Shown here: positions 35,437-44,568 of the stretch, in pieces
Layout: the number at the start of each line of letters is the position of its first letter
How positions within the stretch are numbered: the stretch's first letter is position 1
NCBI RefSeq assembly: GCF_003130405.1
Contig: NZ_QEAS01000007.1
Coordinates: forward strand, 89,754-146,290
DNA from: Pararcticibacter amylolyticus
GTDB lineage: Bacteria; Bacteroidota; Bacteroidia; Sphingobacteriales; Sphingobacteriaceae
Length of the DNA: 56,537 nt
Direction: 5' to 3'
Notes under the pieces: generated by a model
The model's database searches: none
What the model saw: only the letters and a program-made list of their open reading frames with translations
What the model was told of the DNA's origin: nothing
Position numbers and translations under genes: made by a program

Positions 35437-36891
35437 ATGAAAGTATCATATAAAAAACACGCGGTGACCTTTTTGTCGATGGCTATGGTCATGACCGCTT
35501 GCAATAAACAGCTGGACATAAATGTGGACCCGTCGAAACTAACATCTGATCAGGTGAGTCTTTCAGCTCTTCTTCCTTCAACTATTCAGTTTACGGCTAC
35601 ATCTTTTTATAATGCCGGACAATACGGAAATTATTATCCTCAATATTTTGCCGGAAATGCAGGTCAGGAAGCCCAGATCGAATCTTACAATCCCTACGGT
35701 TTCGATAATATCTGGGAATCAGCGTACCGCGATGCCATGCCAAATTTAAAAGATATGATAAGCCGGGCTCAAACTGCCGGAGCTCCTCAATATCGGGGTA
35801 TAGGAAAACTTTTGCTTGCATTGAACCTGATGCAATGTTCGGACATCTGGGGTGATGTTCCATATTCAGAGGCATTTCTTGGGCTAAGTAACCTGAGTCC
35901 GAAATATGATCCGCAATCAGAGATCTACAATAATTACCTGAAAGATCTTCTCGACGAGGCAATAACCGATCTTTCTCAGCCTATACCGGCGTCAACTGTT
36001 TTACAGGTGGGTTCTACGGATCTGGTTTACGGGGGAGGAACCGCTGGTGCCGCCAATTGGCTTAAAGCTGCTTACGGAGCGAGGGCGCGATATTACATTC
36101 ATCTTTCTCTGAAAGACGCCTCAAATCTTCAGAAAGCTGCATCTGACGCGTCTCAGGCCATTAGTGACCAGACGGGAGCCCTCGATCTTCAATTGAAATA
36201 TAGCCAGGAGCGGCCTAATCCCTGGTTTACATATCTTTCCAATACAGCAGCGACTTCCAGATCGGCAAGGCCCGCTCAGTATTTTGTTAATCTGCTGAAT
36301 GGTAATTCATACTATAGTGGTATTGTAGACCCAAGAATATCAAAATTTGTCGACAAGGGAACTGCTGCTACGTATATTGGTAAACCTGCAGGAGTCAGGA
36401 ATGGCGTGGCGACGACTGACATTACTGCTAATACATTTTATGGCCAGCGTACCTCTGTTATTCCTATTCTTACCTATGCGGAAATTCAGTTTATAAGGGC
36501 TGAAGCTTTATTCAATACCAATAAGACGGACGCGTATGCCGCTTACCTCAATGGGATCAAGGGTAGTATGAAGAAATTGGGGGTGTCTGATACAGATGCT
36601 GGTACTTATATCAATAACCCGGCGGTTTCAAAAGGAGCTCAAAGTTTTACGCTTACGGATATTATGCTGCAAAAGTATATAGCTAACTTCATGCAGCTGG
36701 AAACATGGTCGGATATGAGAAGATATCAGTACAGTACAACGATCTATCCCGGTTTGACAAAACCTGATAACATTCCAAACGCTTTAAATCCATGGGTTCA
36801 AAGAGGGAATTTTCCTGACAACGAGCCGGGCAGGAACCCAAATGTCCCAAGTTCTGATCAATGGACAAAAATATGGTTGTTTAACAATTAA
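35437..36891 (+). CDS. SusD/RagB-family outer-membrane lipoprotein (SusD-like_2 type)
   Basis: The lipobox has Cys22 (MVMTACNKQLDI), followed by NVDPSKLTSDQVSLSALLPS, typical of the SusD-like subgroup that pairs with ALG-type SusC. The protein is 484 residues and ends with the usual PEPTIDE-binding-free C-terminal region (NEPGRNPNVPSSDQWTK). It binds the ligand at the surface and closes the SusC channel. A further lipoprotein gene follows after eight bases. Confidence 0.93.
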   Translation: MKVSYKKHAVTFLSMAMVMTACNKQLDINVDPSKLTSDQVSLSALLPSTIQFTATSFYNAGQYGNYYPQYFAGNAGQEAQIESYNPYGFDNIWESAYRDAMPNLKDMISRAQTAGAPQYRGIGKLLLALNLMQCSDIWGDVPYSEAFLGLSNLSPKYDPQSEIYNNYLKDLLDEAITDLSQPIPASTVLQVGSTDLVYGGGTAGAANWLKAAYGARARYYIHLSLKDASNLQKAASDASQAISDQTGALDLQLKYSQERPNPWFTYLSNTAATSRSARPAQYFVNLLNGNSYYSGIVDPRISKFVDKGTAATYIGKPAGVRNGVATTDITANTFYGQRTSVIPILTYAEIQFIRAEALFNTNKTDAYAAYLNGIKGSMKKLGVSDTDAGTYINNPAVSKGAQSFTLTDIMLQKYIANFMQLETWSDMRRYQYSTTIYPGLTKPDNIPNALNPWVQRGNFPDNEPGRNPNVPSSDQWTKIWLFNN

Positions 36892-36902
36892 TACTCTGAG
36901 TG

Positions 36903-37352
36903 ATGAAACGATACATTATAAAAGGATTTCTGGGCGTTCTCGCCATGGCGGCTGTCTTTCAGTCCTGCAAGAAGAATGATCCCGACCAGTGGCTAAAGGA
37001 TAATATTGAAATAGTAGGAAAGTTACCGGTTCCTGTGTCTTTAAGTGTGGTAGCGCCGCAAACAGCTAATGTGCAGCCGGGAAGTGCTGTGAACCTGGAT
37101 TTAAGATACTGGTCGGAAGCAGAGATTGAACAGGTTGTTTTCAGGGATAGTGTGGGAACCAATGCAAAAAGGGTGTTTCTTACTGCGCCTTATCAGAAGG
37201 CCTATTCGGCTGTCACCAGGACAGATTCGTTAAGAACGGTCTACCAGGTGCCTGCCGGGCTTGCTGCTTCGACTAAAATTATTATAGAAGCGGAGGTTCA
37301 GAATAAAAATGGATTAAAAAAGAGTATAACAACGACTTTGAGTGTTCAATAG
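36903..37352 (+). CDS. Small surface lipoprotein with Ig-like fold, third gene of SusC/D operon
   Basis: The frame starts formally at GTG 36900, but ATG 36903 is the natural start (149 residues). Lipidation Cys22 (VFQSCKKND) is followed by a beta-strand-rich, roughly 100-residue domain (LDLRYWSEAEIEQVVFRDS) that looks like a single immunoglobulin-type domain. Position after SusD suggests an accessory ligand-binding lipoprotein analogous to SusE/SusF, although it is much shorter. No enzyme motif is present. Confidence 0.75.
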   Translation: MKRYIIKGFLGVLAMAAVFQSCKKNDPDQWLKDNIEIVGKLPVPVSLSVVAPQTANVQPGSAVNLDLRYWSEAEIEQVVFRDSVGTNAKRVFLTAPYQKAYSAVTRTDSLRTVYQVPAGLAASTKIIIEAEVQNKNGLKKSITTTLSVQ

Positions 37353-37933
37353 GATAAACGTTTCTAAGTACCTCTAAATAATTAGGGCCAGGTTATGTGT
37401 TAAAGCAAGCCTGGCTTTATTATTGTCGTGCCTTATGATGCATTTTTAAATTTAATGCTGCATATTCTTGCATAATTGCATGAAAGTGCTTATCTTCACA
37501 CTAAACTAATTATAAATTTTCATGCTGTATGTTGCGTCTCTCTGATTAACTATGTGGTTTTCTATTTTATTATCTTTTTCTGTGAAGATAAAAGGAAGAT
37601 GTCATGCAGTAACAAAAAGCTGAATGTTTGAAAATCATAATGGATAATGTTTTTCAGGGAAATTATGCCTGGATAGCGTATAGAATCTAGTTCGTGTGTA
37701 GTGTTTCGGTTTTGGCTTGTTGTTTTTCATGAGCTCTCTTTTTTTTGCTATTATTTGCGTTTTATTGTTGGTTTTTTTTGAAATAAATAAGATAACGCAT
37801 TGTTTTGCTTGCAGGTTTTACTAATTTAGTGTCCAAGTCTTTGTTTGATTGTGCGTTTTTGTAATTGTTTATGCATTATTTTTTATAAACGCTGTAAAAG
37901 GCGCAGTTTCGCTATTCAATAAAAATAAATAAT
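37353..37933. other. Long AT-rich intergenic region before the third SusC
   Basis: The 581 bases hold the terminator at 37387-37420 and then AT-rich sequence with no supported frame. Several GCAT-containing short repeats occur at 37438-37480. I found no clean promoter match. The length suggests a regulated promoter or an untranslated leader for the SusC gene. Confidence 0.5.
37387..37420 (+). terminator. Intrinsic terminator after the SusC/D/lipoprotein operon
   Basis: GCCAGG (37387-37392) pairs with CCTGGC (37410-37415) across a 17-base loop, followed by TTTATTATT. Confidence 0.55.
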
Positions 37934-40900
37934 ATGAAAAAAAGGTTACTTGCACTCGTTTTGAGTATGGTCTTCATGATTGTGCATTCAATGGCACAGC
38001 AAAAGACGATCACAGGCAGGGTTACATCAGCGGATGATGGAACCGCCTTACCCGGAGTTTCTATAAAGATCAAGGGGACGTCTTTAGGATCCAGTACGGA
38101 TGTAAATGGGAGGTACAGCATCAGCGCCTCCACTGGCCAGATACTGGTGTTTTCATTTATAGGAGCGGCTACCCAGGAGAAAGTGGTTAGGACGGAAAGT
38201 GTCATCAATGTCCTTCTGGGCGCTGACGTTAAATCTTTAAACGAGGTGGTAGTTGTTGGATATGGAACGCAGAAACGGGCTAATCTGACTGGTGCCGTTT
38301 CGACTGTTGATACAGAGGTTTTGCAGTCAAGGCCGGTTGTTGATGTGGGAAGAGCATTGCAAGGCACCACACCGGGATTAAGCATAACCACGCCTAGCGG
38401 GGCAATCGGAGTGAATCCATCAATTAAATTAAGGGGAGCCACGGGGACTTTGACAGGTACGGCTGGCGCGCAGCCTCTGATATTAGTTGACAATGTTGAA
38501 ATTCCCAGTTTACAGCTTGTAAATCCCGATGATATTGAATCGATTTCGGTATTGAAAGATGCTGCATCTTCTTCTATATATGGGACGCGAGCTGCTTGGG
38601 GAGTAATATTGATTACCACAAAATCGGGAAAAAAGGGCTCCCCAAGCAGGATAACTTATTCTAATAATTTGTCAATCAGCGCCCCTACGACTACACCCAA
38701 AATAGCTTCAGGGGCAGAAGGTGCTGAAATGGCTCTTCTGGCATATAGAAGAACGAATCCTAGTCAGCCTTCTTTTGGTTTTATTGGAGTAACCATAGAT
38801 GATATAGCAGTTCAAAAAATGAGGCAATGGCAGGAGGAATTTGGAGGTAAAGATTTAGGCGCAGAAATGGTGCCCGGGAGGGATTTTGAAATCAGAGAGA
38901 ATAAATTGTTTTTTTATCGTTCCTGGGACGCTGGAGAGATGTTTATGCGGGATTGGACTCCCCAACAGAATCACAATATTTCTGTGTCTGGTGGAAGTGA
39001 AAAGACTACTTACAATTTAGGGTTAGGTTTTACAGGTCAGGAAGGGGTCTTGAAAGCAAATCCAGACAAGTTTAATAAATATAATTTAAGTTTAGGTGTA
39101 ACCACTACTGTAAATTCTTGGTTGGATGTCCGGAGTAAAGTTCTATATGCTAATACTCTGCTTTCTCAGCCATTTCAGTTTGCAGCTGCCGTTTATGATC
39201 CATGGTATTATTTATACAGATGGCCGGCGATATTTCCCTATGGTACCTATGAAGGCAGGCCATTCAGGAACGCAATAACAGAGGTTGACCAAGCTAAAAT
39301 GAACGAAACAACGAATGCTCTTACCAGGGTTAGTGTTGGTGGAACTTTAAAGCCTCTAAAGGGATTGACAGTTGATGCGGATTACACTTTTACAGGAGTG
39401 AATACACATGACCATCAAACGGGGGGCTCGGTTACTGCAATTGATTTTTGGAGTGGTTTAGTAGATGGACAGATGCCATATCGGACTTATACAAATAGCT
39501 CATATAATAAAGCTTTTTATAGGTCTGATTGGAGTGGGCTTAATTCAGGAAAAGCGTTTGCAACATATCAAAAAGACCTAAAAGATCATTCTTTCAAACT
39601 GATAGCTGGAGGAGACGTTGAGGTGTATACGAATAATTGGCAATCATCTTCGAGGGCCGATCTTATTGATCCGGAGAAAGGTGAACTAGCATTGGCCACA
39701 GGTGAACAATTAGTAGACGGGCGGCACGGTCGCTGGAATACTGCCGGCGTTTTCGGTAGAATTAATTACGATTTTAAGGACCGGTACTTGCTGGAAATAA
39801 ACGGAAGATATGATGGATCTTCAAGGTTGTCTCCTAACAAAAAGTGGGGTTTCTTTCCGTCAATGTCAGCAGGATATATAATTAGCGAAGAACCATTTCT
39901 GCAATTCGTTAAGCCTTTTCTGTCTTATTTGAAATTTCGTGGATCCTGGGGCGAAATAGGGAATCAGAATACCACAGTTAGTAATATTTATCTTGTACTT
40001 CCTACAACAAATTCTGATTGGCTTATTGGAGATAAAAAGGTGCTGATTGCCAATCCTCCATCCCCTATTTCAGGAAATCTCACGTGGGAAACAGTGGGGA
40101 CCCTTGATTTTGGAGCTGATGCTAAATTTCTCAAAGATAAATTAGGTGTTAGTTTCGATTGGTATCGCCGCACAACAAGTGACATGCATTCTGCCGGAGT
40201 TGCTTTGCCAAGTTCCTATGGCGCAGATGCTCCGAAACGAAACTATGGGGAACTTCGGACTACCGGCTGGGAACTGGCAATAGATTTTAATCATACACTT
40301 GATAATGGTCTCCGCTTTAATATTACAGGAACGCTGTCTGATTTTAAAGAAAGCCTAACGAAGTTCGAGGGATCACGTCTGATTTCGGGGAATTACCAGG
40401 GAAAAACATTAGGAGAAATTTGGGGGTATGAGACCGACAGATATTTTACGAAGAGTGATTTTGTTCAGGATGCAAATGGAAATCTCGTTATGCAGGATGG
40501 TAAATATATTCTGAAAGAAGGAATACCAAGCCAAGCACAGTTTGAAGGAAGTGGGTTCTTTTATGGACCCGGAGATGTAAAGTATAAAGATCTAAATGGT
40601 GACGGAGTAATTTTTAGAGGCGATAACACTGTTGAAAATCCCGGGGATCAGAGAGTGATTGGAAATTCGACTCCGCGCTATCAATATGGGCTGAGACTGG
40701 GAGCTGATTGGAAAGGATTTGATTTCAACCTCTTTATGCAGGGGGTTGGAAAGAGAAGCTATTGGGCTCAGGGACCGATGTTCATTCCCGGCTGGCGCCC
40801 CGGAGAAGCCTGGTATGCTAACCAGCTTGACTATTGGAGAGAGGATCATCCTGATGCTTTTTATCCCAGGCCCACCGTTATCGGAGAGGCAAGCGCCAAG

Positions 40901-41185
40901 AATTTTTATCCTCAGACTAAATATTTGCTAAACCTGGCATATCTACGTCTAAAAAATCTGGCTTTAGGGTACACATTGCCTAATAGAATAACCAGTAAAC
41001 TGCACATGGAAAGATTACGAGTGTATTTTAGTGGTGAGAATCTATTGGAGTTTGATAAGTTAGGAGATATCCCTATCGATCCGGAAGTGAATGTAACAGA
41101 AGCTGGGGCAAATGACCCAGCAGCGTTTGGGCGTGTCTATCCCTATCGCAGAACATTATCTTTTGGACTTCAAGTTACACTATAA
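37934..41185 (+). CDS. SusC-family TonB-linked outer-membrane transporter, third copy
   Basis: The 1083-residue protein has a signal peptide (VHSMAQQ), a carboxypeptidase-regulatory-like domain (about 24-100), linker LNEVVVVGYGTQKRANLTGAV, a plug (about 115-225) and a barrel ending LSFGLQVTL. It lacks an STN domain and has no sigma/anti-sigma neighbour. Its SusD starts 15 bases downstream. Codon use in the second half and in the SusD looks somewhat more AT-rich than the enzyme genes that follow. Confidence 0.95.
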   Translation: MKKRLLALVLSMVFMIVHSMAQQKTITGRVTSADDGTALPGVSIKIKGTSLGSSTDVNGRYSISASTGQILVFSFIGAATQEKVVRTESVINVLLGADVKSLNEVVVVGYGTQKRANLTGAVSTVDTEVLQSRPVVDVGRALQGTTPGLSITTPSGAIGVNPSIKLRGATGTLTGTAGAQPLILVDNVEIPSLQLVNPDDIESISVLKDAASSSIYGTRAAWGVILITTKSGKKGSPSRITYSNNLSISAPTTTPKIASGAEGAEMALLAYRRTNPSQPSFGFIGVTIDDIAVQKMRQWQEEFGGKDLGAEMVPGRDFEIRENKLFFYRSWDAGEMFMRDWTPQQNHNISVSGGSEKTTYNLGLGFTGQEGVLKANPDKFNKYNLSLGVTTTVNSWLDVRSKVLYANTLLSQPFQFAAAVYDPWYYLYRWPAIFPYGTYEGRPFRNAITEVDQAKMNETTNALTRVSVGGTLKPLKGLTVDADYTFTGVNTHDHQTGGSVTAIDFWSGLVDGQMPYRTYTNSSYNKAFYRSDWSGLNSGKAFATYQKDLKDHSFKLIAGGDVEVYTNNWQSSSRADLIDPEKGELALATGEQLVDGRHGRWNTAGVFGRINYDFKDRYLLEINGRYDGSSRLSPNKKWGFFPSMSAGYIISEEPFLQFVKPFLSYLKFRGSWGEIGNQNTTVSNIYLVLPTTNSDWLIGDKKVLIANPPSPISGNLTWETVGTLDFGADAKFLKDKLGVSFDWYRRTTSDMHSAGVALPSSYGADAPKRNYGELRTTGWELAIDFNHTLDNGLRFNITGTLSDFKESLTKFEGSRLISGNYQGKTLGEIWGYETDRYFTKSDFVQDANGNLVMQDGKYILKEGIPSQAQFEGSGFFYGPGDVKYKDLNGDGVIFRGDNTVENPGDQRVIGNSTPRYQYGLRLGADWKGFDFNLFMQGVGKRSYWAQGPMFIPGWRPGEAWYANQLDYWREDHPDAFYPRPTVIGEASAKNFYPQTKYLLNLAYLRLKNLALGYTLPNRITSKLHMERLRVYFSGENLLEFDKLGDIPIDPEVNVTEAGANDPAAFGRVYPYRRTLSFGLQVTL

Positions 41186-41199
41186 TTAAGCTAACGGTA

Positions 41200-42948
41200 A
41201 TGAAAAAGAATATAATTATAATCATACTTTGTACAATTGCATTGGTTAGTTGTAAAAAGGATTTTTTAGAAAAACCTCCATTGGATCAGCTGGACGACGA
41301 GACATTTTTTGTTAATGAGTCAAATGTCAGAACTTTTGCCTATAGTTTTTATGTAAAAACAACCACTCATCCTGACAATGAATTTAACGCCTATGGTTCA
41401 GGAAATACATGGGGGGCGTTTTTTTCCGGTCAATCATTGAACGACGATTTTGCTCCTGGAACACCAACGGAATACACCAGGGTTGTTCCGGCTTCAGAGA
41501 AAACCAAGTGGAATTTTGAAGTTGTACGAAGGGCTAATTATTTTATTGAAAAAGTTCAGAGTATGCCCGTTAGTGACAAGATGAGTGATGAGGCAAAAAT
41601 GCACTGGACTGGTATAGGCCGATTCTTTCGTGGACTGGAATATTATAGTTTGGTGAAAAGATATGGAGATATCCCCTGGTTCGATAAAGCTCTTGCTGAG
41701 AATGAAAGCGATGAAATTTACAGGCCAAGGGATCCAAGAAGTTCGGTTATGGATAAAGTTCTGGAAGATTTTAAGTATGCTGTGCAAAATGTAAGGGTTA
41801 ACGATGGGACAAAAGGTTTAACAGTAAATAAGTACGTAGTGCTGGCATTTATGTCACGGGTTTTTCTTTTTGAAGGAACATGGCAAAAATATCATGAAAA
41901 CAACAATGAAAAAGCAAAAGAGTATCTTGAAGCCGCAAAATGGGCGGCAACCCAAGTAATTTCATCTAATATTTATAGTCTTGGAAACTATAGGAGTGTT
42001 TTTAGTTCTTTGGATCTTACGGGGAATCCTGAGGTTATTATGTTCAGACAATATGTTGATGGAGTACTGACTCATAATTTAATGACATATAACAATAAAG
42101 AACCGCAAACTGGTGCTTCCAAAGATCTTATTGAATCTTATCTTGCATCCGACGGGTTACCCATTAAGATATCAAACTTATATCAGGGAGACCGTACGAT
42201 AGTTAACGTAATGGCCAACAGAGATCCCAGATTATCTGAGACATTTGCTCCTGACTTGAGAATATCAGGAGAAATCTCGAATTATTCGACTACCGGCTAT
42301 GCATCGAGAAAGTTTTTAAACGAATCCATAAAAGATCAAAATAGCGGAACTCTTGCTTTGAATCCAACAGATGCTCCTATAATCAGATATGGGGAAGTGC
42401 TTGTAAATTATGCTGAAGCATCTGCAGAACTTGCTACTGTCGGGGGGGATGCGTTATCAAATGCTGATTTGGATAAATCGATCAATGTATTGAGGAGCCG
42501 GTCTGGGATTAATATGCCACGTCTTACCCTGGAGGGTGATAAATTTAAAGTGAATGGAATTGTTTACGATGACCCGGACAGGGATCCTACTGTTCCTTCT
42601 GTAATCTGGGAAATTAGAAGAGAGCGCAGAATAGAACTTGTGTTTGAAGGGTTTAGATGGGATGATTTAAGAAGGTGGAAGAAGGGTGAGTATACAGATA
42701 CTGAAGCAAATCCTGATATTAATAGAGGGATGTGGATAAAGAAATCTGAGCATCCAAATATGTCGGCTTCGATAATCCTTAATAAGGATCAAAATGTTAC
42801 TGAGGGGTACATAACACCTGCGTGGAATACTCAATCTGTTCGCCGCTTTTCTAATCCGAGAGTTTATCTCAGCCCTGTTCCTCAAGATCAGATTGTTCTA
42901 TATAAAGAGCATGGTGTAGAGCTCAAGCAAAATCCCGGTTGGGAGTAG
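41200..42948 (+). CDS. SusD/RagB-family outer-membrane lipoprotein, third copy
   Basis: Lipobox Cys18 (ALVSCKKDF) leads into LEKPPLDQLDDETFF. The 582-residue protein is complete, with the RagB/SusD C-terminal motif RRERRIELVFEGFRWDDLRRW and ending LKQNPGWE. It pairs with the preceding SusC. A strong terminator 15 bases after the stop separates it from the glycosidase genes downstream. Confidence 0.95.
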   Translation: MKKNIIIIILCTIALVSCKKDFLEKPPLDQLDDETFFVNESNVRTFAYSFYVKTTTHPDNEFNAYGSGNTWGAFFSGQSLNDDFAPGTPTEYTRVVPASEKTKWNFEVVRRANYFIEKVQSMPVSDKMSDEAKMHWTGIGRFFRGLEYYSLVKRYGDIPWFDKALAENESDEIYRPRDPRSSVMDKVLEDFKYAVQNVRVNDGTKGLTVNKYVVLAFMSRVFLFEGTWQKYHENNNEKAKEYLEAAKWAATQVISSNIYSLGNYRSVFSSLDLTGNPEVIMFRQYVDGVLTHNLMTYNNKEPQTGASKDLIESYLASDGLPIKISNLYQGDRTIVNVMANRDPRLSETFAPDLRISGEISNYSTTGYASRKFLNESIKDQNSGTLALNPTDAPIIRYGEVLVNYAEASAELATVGGDALSNADLDKSINVLRSRSGINMPRLTLEGDKFKVNGIVYDDPDRDPTVPSVIWEIRRERRIELVFEGFRWDDLRRWKKGEYTDTEANPDINRGMWIKKSEHPNMSASIILNKDQNVTEGYITPAWNTQSVRRFSNPRVYLSPVPQDQIVLYKEHGVELKQNPGWE

Positions 42949-42962
42949 TTTTTATACAGAAT

Positions 42963-42998
42963 CCTCTCTTTGATTAAGTGAAGAGGGGGGCTTTTTTT
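42963..42998 (+). terminator. Strong intrinsic terminator between SusD and GHL10 genes
   Basis: CCTCTCTT (42963-42970) pairs with AAGAGGGG (42981-42988), one G-U pair, 10-base loop, followed by a run of seven T. It means the downstream enzyme cluster needs its own promoter, or read-through. Confidence 0.8.
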
Positions 42999-43013
42999 CG
43001 TTAGGATATTGTT

Positions 43014-44543
43014 ATGCTTCTAAGTAAAAGAATGTTTCTTGCCAGTGTTTTTTTTCTCTGGTCTTTAGCTCTTCTATCCCAGTCTCTTCCTCCCAAGCGA
43101 GAGTTACGAGGTGTCTGGGTAGCAACTGTTCAGAACATAGACTGGCCCTCAAAGCGTGGACTGGCCTCTGATGTTCAAAGGCAGGAGCTGATCAGAATCT
43201 TTGATGAACATCAAAAGACAGGGATCAATGCAATAGTTCTTCAGGTCAGGCCGGTTGCGGACGCGTTGTATGCAAAGAGCCGGGAGCCCTGGAGTATGTT
43301 TTTGTCGGGTAAGCAGGGACAGCCTTCGCTGCCGGTGTATGATCCGCTGGAATTTGCGGTGGGTGAGGCGCATAAAAGGGGGATGGAATTGCATGCGTGG
43401 TTTAATCCTTACAGGGCGACGACTGATACTATTGATTCGAATACGAGTGAACAACATATTTCGCGTACGAAGCCGGAATGGTTTTTTACTTACGGTGGAA
43501 AGAAATATTTTAATCCGGCGCTGCCGGAAGTGAGAGCCTATATTGTCCAGGTGATTATGGATGTGGTGAGGAACTATGATATCGACGGGGTTCATTTCGA
43601 TGACTATTTTTATCCGTATCCGGTTAAGGGGCAGATTTTGCCTGATTCTGCATTGTTTTCAAAATATGGGCAGGGTTTTTCTTCTGTTGATGACTGGAGG
43701 CGGAACAATGTCGATCTTTTGATAAAAACTCTTTCCGACAGTATTCATAGTGCTAAGCGTTATGTGAAGTTTGGTATCAGCCCTTTTGGTATATGGCGGA
43801 ATAAGAAAGATGATCCTGAAGGGTCGGAAACGAATGGGCTGTCAGGCTATAGTGCATTATATGCTGACGCGCGGAAGTGGATGAAGGAGGGATGGGTGGA
43901 CTATAATGTCCCGCAGGTTTACTTTCCGTTTAATTATGCTCCGGCGGCGTATGAAAAGCTGGTGGACTGGTGGAGCAATAACGCATTTGGAAAGCATTTG
44001 TACATCGGGCAGGGTGTTTACCGGGCGACTGAGGACAAGGAAGGCTGGCGCGACAGGAAGCAATTGCCTGAACAGGTGCGCTATCTCCGCCAAAATGAGA
44101 GGGTGCAGGGGAGTGTGTATTTTAGTTCCAAGTCGCTTACTAATAATCTTGCCGGTTTCCGGGACTCTCTGAAGAATGATTTTTATAAATACCCTGCGCT
44201 GCAGCCTCAGATGATCTGGCTGGATGCTATTCCTCCTCTTGCTCCGCTTGAACTCGAGGCGACGGCTTCGCAGGAAGGTGTTAAGTTGAAATGGAATCCA
44301 CCGCTTCCTGTCAGAGATGGAGAATCTGCCTACGGGTATGTCGTATACCGTTTCGACAAGAAAGAGCGGGTTGACATCAATAATCCCAAGAATATTATTC
44401 ACATTGGCTTTAACCGGAGTGAGACTTTCTATACGGACAAGTCTTACGGGCACACGGGCAAATATGTTTATTTGGTTACCGCGATCGACCGCCTCAAAAA
44501 TGAAAGTACTCCTTCAAATGTTGCGAAGGTGAAAGTAAAATGA
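43014..44543 (+). CDS. GHL10 (DUF187) family glycoside hydrolase-like protein with C-terminal Fn3-like domain
   Basis: The 509-residue protein has a signal peptide (LALLSQSLPP). The GHL10 barrel (about 28-340) shows ELRGVWVATVQNIDWPSK, VLQVRPVADALY, LHAWFNPYR and GVHFDDYFYPYP, whose acidic pair is the likely catalytic site. A fibronectin III-like domain (about 410-505, ELEATASQEGVKLKWNPP) follows. Characterised relatives are few; peptidoglycan or other amino-sugar polymers have been proposed for the family. Its position at the head of a peptidoglycan-processing cluster fits that, but activity is unproven. Confidence 0.88.
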   Translation: MLLSKRMFLASVFFLWSLALLSQSLPPKRELRGVWVATVQNIDWPSKRGLASDVQRQELIRIFDEHQKTGINAIVLQVRPVADALYAKSREPWSMFLSGKQGQPSLPVYDPLEFAVGEAHKRGMELHAWFNPYRATTDTIDSNTSEQHISRTKPEWFFTYGGKKYFNPALPEVRAYIVQVIMDVVRNYDIDGVHFDDYFYPYPVKGQILPDSALFSKYGQGFSSVDDWRRNNVDLLIKTLSDSIHSAKRYVKFGISPFGIWRNKKDDPEGSETNGLSGYSALYADARKWMKEGWVDYNVPQVYFPFNYAPAAYEKLVDWWSNNAFGKHLYIGQGVYRATEDKEGWRDRKQLPEQVRYLRQNERVQGSVYFSSKSLTNNLAGFRDSLKNDFYKYPALQPQMIWLDAIPPLAPLELEATASQEGVKLKWNPPLPVRDGESAYGYVVYRFDKKERVDINNPKNIIHIGFNRSETFYTDKSYGHTGKYVYLVTAIDRLKNESTPSNVAKVKVK

Positions 44544-44568
44544 TAATCAATGTAAACTCCGATAAATT

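Noticed and set aside
32093-37480. Shared TGCATTTTTA upstream of the second and third SusC genes as a common operator
   Set aside because: Only ten AT-rich bases match, in different positions relative to the starts; too weak to call.
37912-38619. Minus-strand frame of 235 codons opposite the third SusC
   Set aside because: It mirrors the conserved carboxypeptidase-regulatory and plug region of SusC. The same type of shadow appears opposite the SusC at 13886.
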